Assembly (NCBI GenBank): GCA_964635975.1 | Contig: CAZWPO010000016.1 | Span: 5,654 to 69,653 of the forward strand | Direction of reading: 5' to 3' | Source: UBA5314 sp964635975 | GTDB taxonomy: Bacteria; Bacillota; Syntrophomonadia; Syntrophomonadales; Syntrophomonadaceae | Length of the DNA stretch: 64,000 nt | Shown here: positions 52,744 to 62,001 of the stretch, in pieces | Numbering within the stretch: the first letter of the stretch is position 1 | How the letters are laid out: each line of letters begins with the position of its first letter | Position numbers and translations under genes: made by a program | Notes under the pieces: model-generated | What the model was told of the DNA's origin: nothing | Database searches by the model: none | What the model saw: the letters and a program-made list of their open reading frames with translations, nothing else

Positions 52744-53463
52744 TTATCGGGTCAAAACGATCCCTCTCGACGGGGGGAGTGATTTCCATAGATCGACTCG
52801 CATTGCTGAACCGAAATCGATGGTCACCTTGCCCTGCCTGGCCATGGCAGTTGCCAGTATCACCGCATTGCTTCCCGCAGATATCAAGGCCAGATCATAG
52901 TCGACCAGGCGTGCCTGGTCCAGCACCCGGGGGATATTGTAATAGTTGTTTATCATGATGATCCCGGCGGCTTCTATTCTGAACATTTCTTTCAGATGAG
53001 CTCCGAAAGACGGCGCATGCTTACCGATCAAAAGCACCCGGTTTTTTTTCAACAGATCGATAAACTCAGGATTATCCACCATATAGGTGTTGATGAAAGC
53101 ATAGCACAGCTGGCGTGGTTTAATACAATAAGCCGAGAAGACCGTTTCGGTTAAACTTTTCCATTCGTATTCAGCGTTTTGATGCAATACCCCGACGATA
53201 TCCGCATCTCTTACACTGGCGATAAGCCTGTCCCTGGCATCGTAGTTGGGTAGTATCACGCCGGTCCAGTCTTCGTTGTTGGCCCACCAAATTTTTCTGA
53301 TCTCTTCTTCTGAATATACAAGCCCCTGGGCCATGACCTGGTTCTCAGCATCACCGATACGCACCAGGGAAAAACCTATTTTGTTGCGCAGACAGTAACG
53401 AATGCGCTGAATTACATGAGGCAATTCCACCAGATCTTCTTCAACAATGGTAAAGGGACTCAA
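52744..53463 (-). CDS. GT-D-fold glycosyltransferase-like protein (copy 2)
   Basis: A 239-residue paralogue of the gene at 49595-50587, lacking its N-terminal 60 residues. KIGFSLVRIGDAENQVMAQGLVY carries the GD-x-E signature; VGVLHQNAEYEWK, YMVDNPEFIDLLKKNRVLLIGKHAPSFG and YDLALISAGSNAVILATAMARQGKVTIDFGSAM follow. TTG at 53463 is chosen because AAAGGAG stands 7 bases before it; a GTG at 53529 is possible but without such a site. It is convergent with the GT2 gene. Confidence 0.8.
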   Translation of the reverse strand: MSPFTIVEEDLVELPHVIQRIRYCLRNKIGFSLVRIGDAENQVMAQGLVYSEEEIRKIWWANNEDWTGVILPNYDARDRLIASVRDADIVGVLHQNAEYEWKSLTETVFSAYCIKPRQLCYAFINTYMVDNPEFIDLLKKNRVLLIGKHAPSFGAHLKEMFRIEAAGIIMINNYYNIPRVLDQARLVDYDLALISAGSNAVILATAMARQGKVTIDFGSAMRVDLWKSLPPSRGIVLTR

Positions 53464-53563
53464 GGGAGGACTCCTTTCGTGTTGGTCAATAAGAATACGC
53501 ACCTGGTCTATTTTATACAAATATGACACGGCAGGTTACTGGCAGTGTGCTTGGTGAATGGTT

Positions 53564-54256
53564 TTATGAAGCTTGCTTGAGATGCCTGATAGTGTGCAGG
53601 GCCAGGATGCAGGTGACCAGCCAGAAGCCTCCGGCGCAATATCCGGCTAAAACATCGCTGGGGTAGTGGACCCCAAGATAGATCCTGCTCAGGCCGATGC
53701 TGATAATCAATATGACGAGTAAGAGAGAAACCAGGCTGCTCGCCAGTGAAGGTTTGATGTTGATCCAGAGCAGGTAGAGGATCATACCGTAGAGAACCAG
53801 CGAATCCATAGAATGACCGCTGGGAAAGCTGAAGCCGGAAGCACTGACCAGAGCCGGCGGGTCGGGGCGAAGCCTCCCAAAAGCCACCTTTAATAAGTAA
53901 TTCATTATCGATGCTCCGCCGATAGCTATGCCAAACATGATAGCGTCCCACTTATGCCGGCGGTAATACAGCAGGTAGAATATGGTCAGAGCGGTCACGA
54001 GTAAAATAGCCGCCCAGGAGCCCATATAGGTGACGAGCTTGAAAGCGGTGGTGAGAGACGGGCTCCGCCAGGCCAGCACTGCACTGGCAGCGGACTTATC
54101 AAAGTGGGCCAGCTCCTGGTTTAACATGTCTTCAGCCAGATCATAAAAAAGCAGGAAGAACGCAAGAATTAAAAGTAGTCCTCCGAACAGTAGACCGCTT
54201 AATTTCTTTAACTGCTCCCGTCTGATGCCTTGATTCTTGAGATCTACGCCTGACAT
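53564..54256 (-). CDS. PAP2-family phosphatase
   Basis: A 230-residue membrane phosphatase with six helices. The three PAP2 motifs are present: KVAFGRLRPDPP, SFPSGHSMDS and SRIYLGVHYPSDV, giving the catalytic histidines. Likely substrates are undecaprenyl pyrophosphate, phosphatidylglycerophosphate or phosphatidic acid at the outer face. Start ATG after AGGAGGG. Close to surface-glycan genes, lipid carrier recycling is plausible but unproven. Confidence 0.93.
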   Translation of the reverse strand: MSGVDLKNQGIRREQLKKLSGLLFGGLLLILAFFLLFYDLAEDMLNQELAHFDKSAASAVLAWRSPSLTTAFKLVTYMGSWAAILLVTALTIFYLLYYRRHKWDAIMFGIAIGGASIMNYLLKVAFGRLRPDPPALVSASGFSFPSGHSMDSLVLYGMILYLLWINIKPSLASSLVSLLLVILIISIGLSRIYLGVHYPSDVLAGYCAGGFWLVTCILALHTIRHLKQAS

Positions 54257-54408
54257 AATACCCTCCTAGATTCGTTATTATACCACAGAGAAGGATGGCA
54301 AAGAAGCCCTCTATCATTACAGGGTTTCAGTGGGGGTCAATCAGAAGGCTGTACTCATTAACCGCTGTATCAGCTGCCGCATATGTATAATCAAAAAGGC
54401 GGCTCATC

Positions 54409-55701
54409 ATGGATAATGCGTATTTCTTGAGAGTAGAGGGAAGCCTTCTCAAACAATTGGGGATCCAGGCCGGGCAGGAGTATGAAGTGGCGTTGGGGAC
54501 GGCCAGGTTCAAAGCAGCCGTCAAGCATGATGCGGATATAAAAAAGGGCACAGCTTCAATCGGGAGAAAGGTGGGACATAAGTTGAGACTGCCTGTCGGG
54601 TTGGAACTAAATCTTACCCGGCAAAAGCAGATGCTCAGGATAGGTCCGCTGGTGGGTATACTGACTGGCCCGGTCAGGTGGGATAGAGGGGGCTTTGGCG
54701 AGCAGGAAAGCTATTTTCGCAAGCTGCTAGGCTGTCTGCGAACTTTACATGGCTTCGGGTACGTTTTCTCTCATCATGATATAGACTGGGAGAGATCTCT
54801 TACAAGAGCCTATTGCTTCACGGCAGGCAGAGGAGGCTGGCAGATGCGATTCCTCCCCTTCCCGGACGTGGTTTACAATCGGTATTTGTCCGACCGGGGG
54901 AAAGCATCTACCGAAAACATGATCGAACGTCTGAGGGCCTGCGGAGTCCGTTCATTTAACACTGCCCTGGGTTCGAAATGGGACGTATATGAGCATCTTA
55001 AAAAGTATCCGGAGCTGAAGGATTACCTGCCTGAGACCATGGTGATGGATTCTCCTGCCGTCCTGAGCTCCATGATCGAGCGGTATGGCGCGGTCTATAT
55101 AAAGACATTCGATGGCCATCTGGGTAAAAACATTAGCCGGATCAGTAGAAGCAAAAGCGCTTATCTGCTTAAAAAGACCGGAGAAAAATCAGGCAGATAC
55201 TATGCTTCCATTCAGGCGGTCTATGATGAGCTCAAACTTGGCCTAAAGCTCGTGCAGCAGGGCATAAATACTACCGGAAAAGATAAGCATTATGATGTGC
55301 GGGTGCTTATGCAGAAAGACCGACACGATCAATGGCACTTTACTGGCGCAGCGGCACGCGTAAGCGGTTCGGGCATGATCACTACAAATCTGCATACTGG
55401 AGGCAGTGCCCACAGCCTGGCCTGGGTGCTGGCCAAAAAAGGATTTTCTTCAGCCCGGATCCGGCAGATTTTTGATGAGCTGGAATACGCGTCCTTCAAG
55501 ACCGCAGCAGCACTGGAAGACCGTACCGAAGCTCTGGCAGACATGGGCCTGGATTACGTGATCGACCGCACGGGAAAGCCCTGGTTCTTAGAAGCTAATC
55601 CTCGCGCTGGGCGCCGTTCTTTTGAGAAACTGGATATAAACATCCGGCGCCTGGCAGTGCGCAGACCTATGGAATACGCACTGTTTCTAGGCGGATTTTA
55701 A
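54409..55701 (+). CDS. YheC/YheD-family ATP-grasp, spore-coat-associated
   Basis: A 430-residue protein with the YheC/D pattern: an N-terminal domain (1-75), LRIGPLVGILTG, FSHHDIDWERSLTRAYCF, VVYNRYLSDRG, then an ATP-grasp domain (about 190-420: FDGHLGKNISRISR, YDVRVLMQKD, GLDYVIDRTGKPWFLEANPRAG). Bacillus YheC/D are named endospore-coat-associated. Such enzymes probably ligate a carboxylate to an amine using ATP. Its presence is good evidence of spore formation. No other coat protein is beside it, apart from the jelly-roll gene cluster. Confidence 0.85.
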   Translation: MDNAYFLRVEGSLLKQLGIQAGQEYEVALGTARFKAAVKHDADIKKGTASIGRKVGHKLRLPVGLELNLTRQKQMLRIGPLVGILTGPVRWDRGGFGEQESYFRKLLGCLRTLHGFGYVFSHHDIDWERSLTRAYCFTAGRGGWQMRFLPFPDVVYNRYLSDRGKASTENMIERLRACGVRSFNTALGSKWDVYEHLKKYPELKDYLPETMVMDSPAVLSSMIERYGAVYIKTFDGHLGKNISRISRSKSAYLLKKTGEKSGRYYASIQAVYDELKLGLKLVQQGINTTGKDKHYDVRVLMQKDRHDQWHFTGAAARVSGSGMITTNLHTGGSAHSLAWVLAKKGFSSARIRQIFDELEYASFKTAAALEDRTEALADMGLDYVIDRTGKPWFLEANPRAGRRSFEKLDINIRRLAVRRPMEYALFLGGF

Positions 55702-55729
55702 TGGCATGAGATTGTGTCAGAAGCTACTT

Positions 55730-56158
55730 TTAACGCGATATGGGAGTATACAGATAAAAGCCTGAAACCAAACCGGAAGCGTCAGCTTTTTCGAGATCTA
55801 ATTGCATAGACATCGTGCCGCCTTTTTTACTGAACTTGACGTAATAAAGAACCGATACCGAATCCGGACGTGTAACCACATTAAAATAATCAAGGGAAAC
55901 GAAAGTACCATTGTTTTCCCTGATGGATGCAGTCCAGCTATGAAAGTCTGTTTCCGGATATCTAGCTTTCGCTTCCTGGCTAAGGTGGGAAGCGAAGTCC
56001 GCGTAATTGTCCTGGCTAAAAGCCAGCAGCATCTTCTCGGCAACGGGATCGGCATGGCTTCGGATGGCAGCGGTATCTGCTTTATTGGCCTGGCATCCAC
56101 TGAGGAACATCAATGAAAGAATCATAACGGTGAGATAGGCGCTTGCTTTTGGTCTCAT
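55730..56158 (-). CDS. Small lipoprotein, DUF3887-like
   Basis: A 142-residue protein with lipobox LMFLSGC (lipid cysteine about residue 22) after a short signal. The mature domain (AEKMLLAFSQDNYADFASHLSQEAKARYPET...VLYYVKFSKKGGTMSMQLDL) resembles DUF3887/NTF2-like lipoproteins of Firmicutes: a small cone fold, function unknown. ATG at 56158 has GGAGGAG upstream; a longer frame starting at 56218 is not credible. Confidence 0.75.
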   Translation of the reverse strand: MRPKASAYLTVMILSLMFLSGCQANKADTAAIRSHADPVAEKMLLAFSQDNYADFASHLSQEAKARYPETDFHSWTASIRENNGTFVSLDYFNVVTRPDSVSVLYYVKFSKKGGTMSMQLDLEKADASGLVSGFYLYTPISR

Positions 56159-56247
56159 AGTCTCTCCTCCTCGTTTTTTATTTCGTTCCTGGAAAAATCT
56201 GTTGCATGAACGGAACATGCCTGATGGATTTCAGGTAACAGCAACGG

Positions 56248-56679
56248 TCATTTGATCAGCATCACAGCACAGTGGGCCAGGGAGAGGACTTTATTGCTGA
56301 CCGATCCCAGAAACAGGCGCTGCAAAGAGTTTAGGCCCCGGCTGCCCATTATGATCAGATTATAGTGCTCCTTCTCAGCGATGTTGAGAATAGTCTCGGC
56401 GGGCAGGCCTGATTCAATCCTGCTGATTATTCGGGGATGTCCAGCCAGCATCTGTTCGGCCTTTGACAACACATGCCGGGCATTATCCAACAGTTCATTA
56501 TAATATTGCTGGGGGAATGTGTCTATGGCTTGGCCGTCTGCCAGAACACCTGCGTGGGGGATGTATGCGACATAGATCAAGGAGAATTCTTCAATGCTGT
56601 CGGCCAAACTGGCAGCAGCTTCCACAGCCCGGTAAGAAGGAGCTGAGCCGTCCAAGGCGATTAGAGCCTTTGCGTACAT
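56248..56679 (-). CDS. Universal stress protein (UspA family), copy 1
   Basis: A 143-residue Usp domain protein. ALIALDGSAPSYRAVEAAASLAD begins the fold and GSRGLNSLQRLFLGSVSNKVL carries the G-x2-G-x9-G(S) ATP-binding pattern, so it is of the ATP-binding type. It has a paralogue at 62231-62671 with the same RLFLGSVSN block. ATG at 56679 has GAGGAGG 8 bases before; a GTG 9 bases earlier is unlikely. Confidence 0.92.
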   Translation of the reverse strand: MYAKALIALDGSAPSYRAVEAAASLADSIEEFSLIYVAYIPHAGVLADGQAIDTFPQQYYNELLDNARHVLSKAEQMLAGHPRIISRIESGLPAETILNIAEKEHYNLIIMGSRGLNSLQRLFLGSVSNKVLSLAHCAVMLIK

Positions 56680-56797
56680 AAACTGCACCTCCTCTGTGTT
56701 CTGAAAGATTATCTATATTGTAATGCACCAGCTCATTTTAAACATACTAAATCCTTCGTAAACAGTTGCAAACAGCCAAATAGGGGGCGTCAGTTTC

Positions 56798-57613
56798 TTA
56801 TAAGGATGCAAAGATATCGTTTAAAGCCCGGCTGGCTGAGAAAACGATGTCGGCCATGTGGTTGCAGCCCTGCGGGCCGCCCACCAGTGAGGCCAGATCT
56901 TTCTTGCTCTGCCCGGGCAGTTTTATCCCAACGATTTTTTGAATATTAGCGGTTATCCGCCTGCAGGTTATGTCCGGACAACGGGTAAAATCCGCTTCTG
57001 CTTTGCTGACCAGGCCATCCGGAGCAATCCAGAGGCGCACGCCCAGCTCGTGAAAAGAATCGATGAAGGTGGCGGGAATAAAATAATTGTTGTCCTCTTC
57101 CCGGTGAATGGTGACATTATGGATGCGGTTAAATAAGTTGTAAGGGCGCTCAGAATAGCCCACGTAGTCCATCCAGAGTTCTTCTCTTTCATCAAGGTGG
57201 CTGAAATGATAGCAGCTGTTCAAATACATTACATCCCACAGCGCTGTATAAGCTGCTTCATCAGCATAGCCGCGCTCTTTAATGAGGAAGGTTTCAGCCT
57301 GGACAATGCCGCGCACGCATTCATTAAATAGCTCCCTGGCCAGATCGGGCTCGCCTGCAAGGGCCTTTTTGACCGGCCCCCCGGCATCCAGGTAGGCCTC
57401 GATTCCTGCCAGCTCAGGTATCTCATGGTATAGACGTCCCTGGGGAGAACGGTAGACAGCCCAACCCGCTTTATTGATCGCAAAACTGTTGACATCCGCT
57501 ATGATCCAGGCAGCAGCTTCCATTTCGGTATTTAGCACCACGCATTCTGCCAGCAGTTCCTTTTCGGAAATCCGGGTTACTTTTGAACAGGTATTGCTGT
57601 GAAAGATCTGCAC
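56798..57613 (-). CDS. DUF2889 family protein
   Basis: A 271-residue cytosolic protein. The C-terminal part TRCPDITCRRITANIQ and SLVGGPQGCNHMADIVFSASRAL matches the DUF2889 pattern with its cysteine and histidine pair. Function is unknown; in other bacteria the family is often near benzoate or acyl-CoA metabolism genes, which is not the case here. GTG start after GAGGAGGA. No membrane segment. Confidence 0.8.
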   Translation of the reverse strand: MQIFHSNTCSKVTRISEKELLAECVVLNTEMEAAAWIIADVNSFAINKAGWAVYRSPQGRLYHEIPELAGIEAYLDAGGPVKKALAGEPDLARELFNECVRGIVQAETFLIKERGYADEAAYTALWDVMYLNSCYHFSHLDEREELWMDYVGYSERPYNLFNRIHNVTIHREEDNNYFIPATFIDSFHELGVRLWIAPDGLVSKAEADFTRCPDITCRRITANIQKIVGIKLPGQSKKDLASLVGGPQGCNHMADIVFSASRALNDIFASL

Positions 57614-57945
57614 GATTGACTCCTCCTCTTAGCCGACTCAGATCCGACTCTGCAAGGCCTGTTTAAGGCTTGCAGGCTGCAGAATCTGTCAAGCTTTATA
57701 TAGGACAAATACGCCCTTAAAACCAAACTATCATTAAAGCTCTGCTTGTGCAAGGCTAAGTATAAGCCCCCCGCTGATTTTTCAATATTTTCAACCCTGA
57801 AACAAAATCATGGTAATCTCAAGGAAAATACCCGGCGGGTGCTTCCTATTATTAAGAGCTGGTGTGCAAAAGCAAATAGGTGAAAGAGAATTACCGGACC
57901 TGAAATATCGGCTGTAGGTGAGGCTAAGAGATATCATGCAAAACA
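57614..57945. other. Intergenic, no gene seen
   Basis: About 330 bases between two minus-strand genes. No promoter pair, terminator or short gene stands out. Confidence 0.4.
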
Positions 57946-58455
57946 TCATCGGGTCCGGAGAGACGCAATTATATAAATAGCCACTGGAACAAAGCTGCCG
58001 ACCAGAGTCAACGGTAGAAACCACGCCCCTAATCCATCGGACCGGCCCAGGGCGCCGAAAATAGTCTGATACTGCAGATAGGAAAAAAGCAGCGCCAGGT
58101 AGGTTCTCAAGTAATTCATCAAAGCGACCGCAAGACCGTACTGAAAGGCAGCATTCTCAGGAGTTATTTTGCACATATAGTTGTAGATATGCGGGTACTT
58201 GCTCAAGAGAGCCATAAAGGAATACATCAGAGTGCCCAGAACAGGGAGCATCAATATATGCTCCTTGCCGCCCCAGGCATCTGCCTGGCCCGAAGGTCCA
58301 AAGTGAGTGGGGATAACGCTTGGCAGCATATCCCAGTATTGGACCGTAAGAAAGACCATCATGATTATCCCCCAGATACCGAGGGCTTCGAGCACGTTAT
58401 CCAGGGGGGTCCTCTCTATCTTTATCCTGGGCCGCGGCGGCGAGTTCATTTTCAA
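57946..58455 (-). CDS. DUF1648-type membrane protein
   Basis: A 169-residue protein with four helices. The segment YWDMLPSVIPTHFGPSGQADAWGGK is the DUF1648 signature found in SdpI-like immunity and regulator proteins. The rest carries three more helices. TTG at 58455 follows GGGAG; an ATG two codons later is possible. No toxin gene is adjacent. Function in membrane stress or immunity is a guess from SdpI. Confidence 0.85.
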   Translation of the reverse strand: MKMNSPPRPRIKIERTPLDNVLEALGIWGIIMMVFLTVQYWDMLPSVIPTHFGPSGQADAWGGKEHILMLPVLGTLMYSFMALLSKYPHIYNYMCKITPENAAFQYGLAVALMNYLRTYLALLFSYLQYQTIFGALGRSDGLGAWFLPLTLVGSFVPVAIYIIASLRTR

Positions 58456-58613
58456 AAGATCACTCCCAGCATCCTGGTATTTTCAATGCATTATAACAAA
58501 ACATGGCGCTGGTGGTAAAGTATAGTAATATATAAAGAAATTTATTGTCGGGAAGGATATAATTAATTTGGTGAGTTCAACCGAAAGTATCAAGTCAACC
58601 GGGGAGGATGTTC

Positions 58614-59342
58614 ATGTCCTGGGTACGCAGGAGAAACCCCATGGTCTGGGTAATTGCATCTATTTTTGCCCTCAATCTCCTGGGCGGCACTACTCTTCTG
58701 GGCCTCGATAACAACCCCAGTGAAGCCAGCAGTACGCTGCCGGTGATCGCTGATGATATCGAAAGAGGCAGCTTTACAGTTGATGAAGCCGCCCGGCAGG
58801 GTGTTTTGAGTCAACTTGCAGGCGGACAGGGAATCGAGGAGATCACCTGGTCTCCAGATGGTTCGGCAACTGTTTACGTGAGAAAAAACGGCAATACGGG
58901 CAACGCCTACTTGCGCAGGGTTGGAGACAAGGGGGAAAGGCTGCTGGGAAGCTATCCCACATCAGCTTACGGTTTTTTCTGGGCGCCGGACAGCAAACAT
59001 TTGCTGCTGGCGGAAAAAGGTTCTGACGGTGCTCGCAGCCGTATAATCAGATCGGATACCCTGATTGAGGTTGCGCCCAGAATTTCGAGTGCGCTTATAC
59101 CGCTCTGGAGCCCGGATGGCAAACACCTGGCGGCAGCCGGATTGGAGAGGGATAAAAGCGGGGCGTGGGCTACCATACGGGTCTATACGTTGGGCAAAAG
59201 AGACAGCATCTGCCTGCTCAGCACTCCCTATCTGCATAGTATATTATTTATTGAATACTGGGATAAAGATGGCATAATAGGTTATTCAGAAGTGAACGGA
59301 AAAGGGGAGCGCATCTCGAAAACTATTTCTGCCCCCAAATAG
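58614..59342 (+). CDS. Exported beta-propeller (PD40/TolB-like) protein
   Basis: A 242-residue protein with a signal anchor (about 8-27), then WD40/PD40-like blades: ITWSPDGSATVYVRKN, FFWAPDSKHLLLAE and PLWSPDGKHLAAAG, each with the xWSPDGK hairpin. Only three or four blades are seen, so either a partial propeller or one closed by oligomers. GGGAGG and a second ATG fix the start. It faces the phospholipase D-like gene convergently. Function unknown. Confidence 0.8.
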   Translation: MSWVRRRNPMVWVIASIFALNLLGGTTLLGLDNNPSEASSTLPVIADDIERGSFTVDEAARQGVLSQLAGGQGIEEITWSPDGSATVYVRKNGNTGNAYLRRVGDKGERLLGSYPTSAYGFFWAPDSKHLLLAEKGSDGARSRIIRSDTLIEVAPRISSALIPLWSPDGKHLAAAGLERDKSGAWATIRVYTLGKRDSICLLSTPYLHSILFIEYWDKDGIIGYSEVNGKGERISKTISAPK

Positions 59343-59392
59343 ATCAGCTCTGCATGCAATCCTATATCAGCATTTCTCAACCGGACACGCGC

Positions 59393-60691
59393 TTAAAGCA
59401 TATGAACAAAGACTACTGCCGTCAGGTTTATAATTGACTGCAGGCTCCATCTATCAGTAGCATCAGACGTCTGGATACTGTTTTTTTGGTCTTGCTGGTA
59501 GTCTAAACGAAGTGTCTCGACGATATGCCGGTCATTGATAAGAGCATTGAGCTCATAATTTTTGTTGAAGCTCAAATAATCAAAGTTGGCGCTCCCCAGT
59601 GATGCCATCGTGTCGTCTACAATCAGTATCTTACTATGCATAAAACCGGGGGTGTATTGGAAAACGCTTATACCTCTAGAAATCAGTTTATCCAGGTAAT
59701 ACTGGCTGGCGTGCGCGGCGATCAGATTGTCGGATTTTTGGGGAACCAGGATAGAAACCTGGACCCCCCGGCTGCAGGCGTCAAAGAGGGCATCAAGGAC
59801 TGGGCGGCTGGGGATAAAATAAGGGGTGCAGATTTTTACCTCCGTTTTAGCACTCTTTATCAAACTGCAATAGGAATTGTCTATGGCACTGGCGCGTGGG
59901 AAATCGGGGCTGCCCAGCACAATCCGAAGTTCCTGTTGGCCTGCCTCATTTTTTGCCGGCAGGTAGCAGTACTGTGAATGCACATGCGCTCCGGTAGCTT
60001 GAAGCCAATCGTTGAAGAAAACTTGCTGCAGGGATAGTACAGCCGGACCTTCCACCAGTAAGCCACTGTCTCGCCAAAATCCAAGCTTATCATTTTTGCC
60101 CAAATATTCATCACCGATGTTTTCTCCGCCAAGAAATGCAGCTTTCCCATCAACTATGATTATTTTGCGATGCTGGCGGTTGTCCAACCTGCCCTGGAGA
60201 AACGCCCGGGGCAGAGGATTGAATATGGCTACTTCAGCTCCACTAGAGCGGAGCTGCTTGAAAAAGCCTGGAGGAGTTGTCAGGGTGCCCCAGGCATCTA
60301 CCAGTACTCTGATTTTTACCCCTTCAGCGGCTTTCCTGATCAACAAATCCAGGAATTGCTTTCCCACTTGATCATCACGCCAGCTGTATATTTCTATATT
60401 GATAGTCCGGGTAGCGGACTCGAATTCGCCCAATATGATATTATATGCAGCTTCTCCGTTGGTTAATAGCGACACCCGGTTGCCCTGGCTGCTCATGCCG
60501 ATACCAAAAGCATCAGTAGTGCAGGGAGGAAGGTTCCAGAGGGTAGAGCTTTCGTTCATAAATGACATGAATTGTTTGAAACGGGCCTCAGCCGTAGGTA
60601 GACTGAAAGGCGATATCTGGTAAGCCAGCAGGCTAATTATCAGTAAAAAGGCAAGAAGGTGGAATTTTTTATCAGCTGGCAAAATAAGCAC
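59393..60691 (-). CDS. Phospholipase D-like / cardiolipin synthase-type protein
   Basis: A 432-residue protein. A single N-terminal helix (10-28) is followed by two PLD domains, each with an HKD motif: NRQHRKIIIVDGKAAFLGGENI (HxK-x4-D) and GFMHSKILIVDDTMASLGSANFD. Enzymes of this form are cardiolipin synthases or phospholipases on the outer face. Cardiolipin synthases usually have two helices; only one is seen, so the role as a synthase is uncertain. A weak ribosome site precedes the GTG start. Confidence 0.9.
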   Translation of the reverse strand: MLILPADKKFHLLAFLLIISLLAYQISPFSLPTAEARFKQFMSFMNESSTLWNLPPCTTDAFGIGMSSQGNRVSLLTNGEAAYNIILGEFESATRTINIEIYSWRDDQVGKQFLDLLIRKAAEGVKIRVLVDAWGTLTTPPGFFKQLRSSGAEVAIFNPLPRAFLQGRLDNRQHRKIIIVDGKAAFLGGENIGDEYLGKNDKLGFWRDSGLLVEGPAVLSLQQVFFNDWLQATGAHVHSQYCYLPAKNEAGQQELRIVLGSPDFPRASAIDNSYCSLIKSAKTEVKICTPYFIPSRPVLDALFDACSRGVQVSILVPQKSDNLIAAHASQYYLDKLISRGISVFQYTPGFMHSKILIVDDTMASLGSANFDYLSFNKNYELNALINDRHIVETLRLDYQQDQKNSIQTSDATDRWSLQSIINLTAVVFVHML

Positions 60692-60802
60692 CTGCGTCTC
60701 AAGTTAAACTGTCTGGAATATATTATTCGCAAAAAAAGCTTTAATTAGTAAAGGCCTGGATTTTAAAAAAACTGGCATATGGAACTGCATCCTCAAATAA
60801 AG

Positions 60803-60821
60803 TGGAATGATAATCATTTTG
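60803..60821. promoter_or_regulatory. Fur-like operator upstream of papain-like protease
   Basis: AATGATAATCATTTT at 60806-60820 contains the 13-bp perfect palindrome AATGATAATCATT and matches 14 of 19 positions of the Fur consensus. It lies 35 bases before the ATG at 60856, a position suitable for repression by iron-loaded Fur. Confidence 0.5.
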
Positions 60822-60855
60822 CGTAGTTTAGCATTTTAGATGAGGAGGATTCCAT

Positions 60856-61899
60856 ATGTCCGTTTATTATGACCTGCGCCGCTTTATGGAAGGACTGTCA
60901 GGGCGGCATGAAGGCTACGTCTTATCGTGCCTGCCTTCTTCCGAAGATCCACGAGATTACAAATATGTGCAACTTTTTGGTAATGTTAAAGACCTGGAAC
61001 CAGAACCGATAGACTATCGCCCCGTCCTGCCCGCGGTTTTTGATCAGGGGGATAGGGGCTCCTGTGTAGCCTGCGCCTGCGCCTGGACCCTGAAAGCCTA
61101 TGAAGAGATCAAACAGGGGGACTATCCTCCTGGAGGCATGTCCGCCGCTTTTCTCTACAGCCTCTGCAAACAAAACGATGGGATGCCCGACCAGGAAGGC
61201 ACCACCTGCCGTTCAGCCCTGCAGGTTCTCCGCAAGGTAGGCATCTGTACAGAAGCCCTAATGCCCTACGTAAGCTTGAGCGATCTGCCGCCTCCCCAGG
61301 TGCCCAGGGTAGCAAGCGAATCCATCGCTGCTGCTGCTGCCTTTAAGATTCATTCATATGCCCAGCTTTGCGGCTATGACAACCTGGACCGAAGCCAGAC
61401 GTTGAATGATATGCGACGGGCGTTGAAAGAGCAAGGCCCATTCATTATAGCGCTTTTGGTTTGCGAAAACTTCACACCCGATCAGGATGGCTTCCTGCCA
61501 TTGCCGGAGGGGAGTGTCCAGGGGGGACACGCGGTTGGCATCGTCGGCGACCAGCCGGACAAAAAGGCCTTTATCTTGAGAAATTCCTGGGGCAAAACCT
61601 GGGGGATGGATGGGAATGCTTATCTTCCTTATGATTGGGTAACCAGCCGATCTTTCCATACCTGGTATGTTTTTGAGGCCTGGACAGCCGTAGATCTACT
61701 TATTTCAGGACCGGCCAGTCAAATTGAAATTTCTCCCGGGTCCAGGATAATACTGGTCGATGGCGTGGAAACCAATCTGAATGAAGCTGCATTTTTAAAC
61801 AACAACCGGCTTATGGTACCTCTGCGAGATTTAGCCTCGGTAATGGGTTATCAGGTTTCCTGGTATGGGCGAAAGGTGGTCCTGAAAAAACCTAATTGA
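60856..61899 (+). CDS. Papain-family (C1) cysteine peptidase with copper-amine-oxidase-N-like domain
   Basis: A 347-residue protein. Catalytic residues of the C1A fold: C70 in FDQGDRGSCVACACAW, H225 in GGHAVGIVGDQ and N243 in LRNSWGKTWG. The last 55 residues (IILVDGVETNLNEAAFLNNNRLMVPLRDLASVMGYQVSWYG) form a copper amine oxidase N-like domain, as at 3760-4482. There is no clear signal peptide, which is odd since both parts are usually extracellular. GAGGAGG start. A Fur-like palindrome lies upstream. Confidence 0.9.
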   Translation: MSVYYDLRRFMEGLSGRHEGYVLSCLPSSEDPRDYKYVQLFGNVKDLEPEPIDYRPVLPAVFDQGDRGSCVACACAWTLKAYEEIKQGDYPPGGMSAAFLYSLCKQNDGMPDQEGTTCRSALQVLRKVGICTEALMPYVSLSDLPPPQVPRVASESIAAAAAFKIHSYAQLCGYDNLDRSQTLNDMRRALKEQGPFIIALLVCENFTPDQDGFLPLPEGSVQGGHAVGIVGDQPDKKAFILRNSWGKTWGMDGNAYLPYDWVTSRSFHTWYVFEAWTAVDLLISGPASQIEISPGSRIILVDGVETNLNEAAFLNNNRLMVPLRDLASVMGYQVSWYGRKVVLKKPN

Positions 61900-61946
61900 A
61901 CTTACGAAAAAGCTGCATCGCTGCTGGAAAATAAAATCGCCTTGCG

Positions 61947-62001
61947 ACGATAAGCCCGTCAGACCGGCGCATGGGGCAGGCTCCGGACCCGGGCTTATCG
62001 T
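61947..62001. repeat. Perfect 12-bp inverted repeat, possible structured RNA
   Basis: ACGATAAGCCCG (61947-61958) and CGGGCTTATCGT (61990-62001) are exactly complementary around a 31-base GC-rich loop that itself has CCGG pairs. The flank 62002-62060 continues GC-rich with short pairs. No T-run follows. Not a recognised RNA family. The whole gap 61900-62230 contains no gene. Confidence 0.5.
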
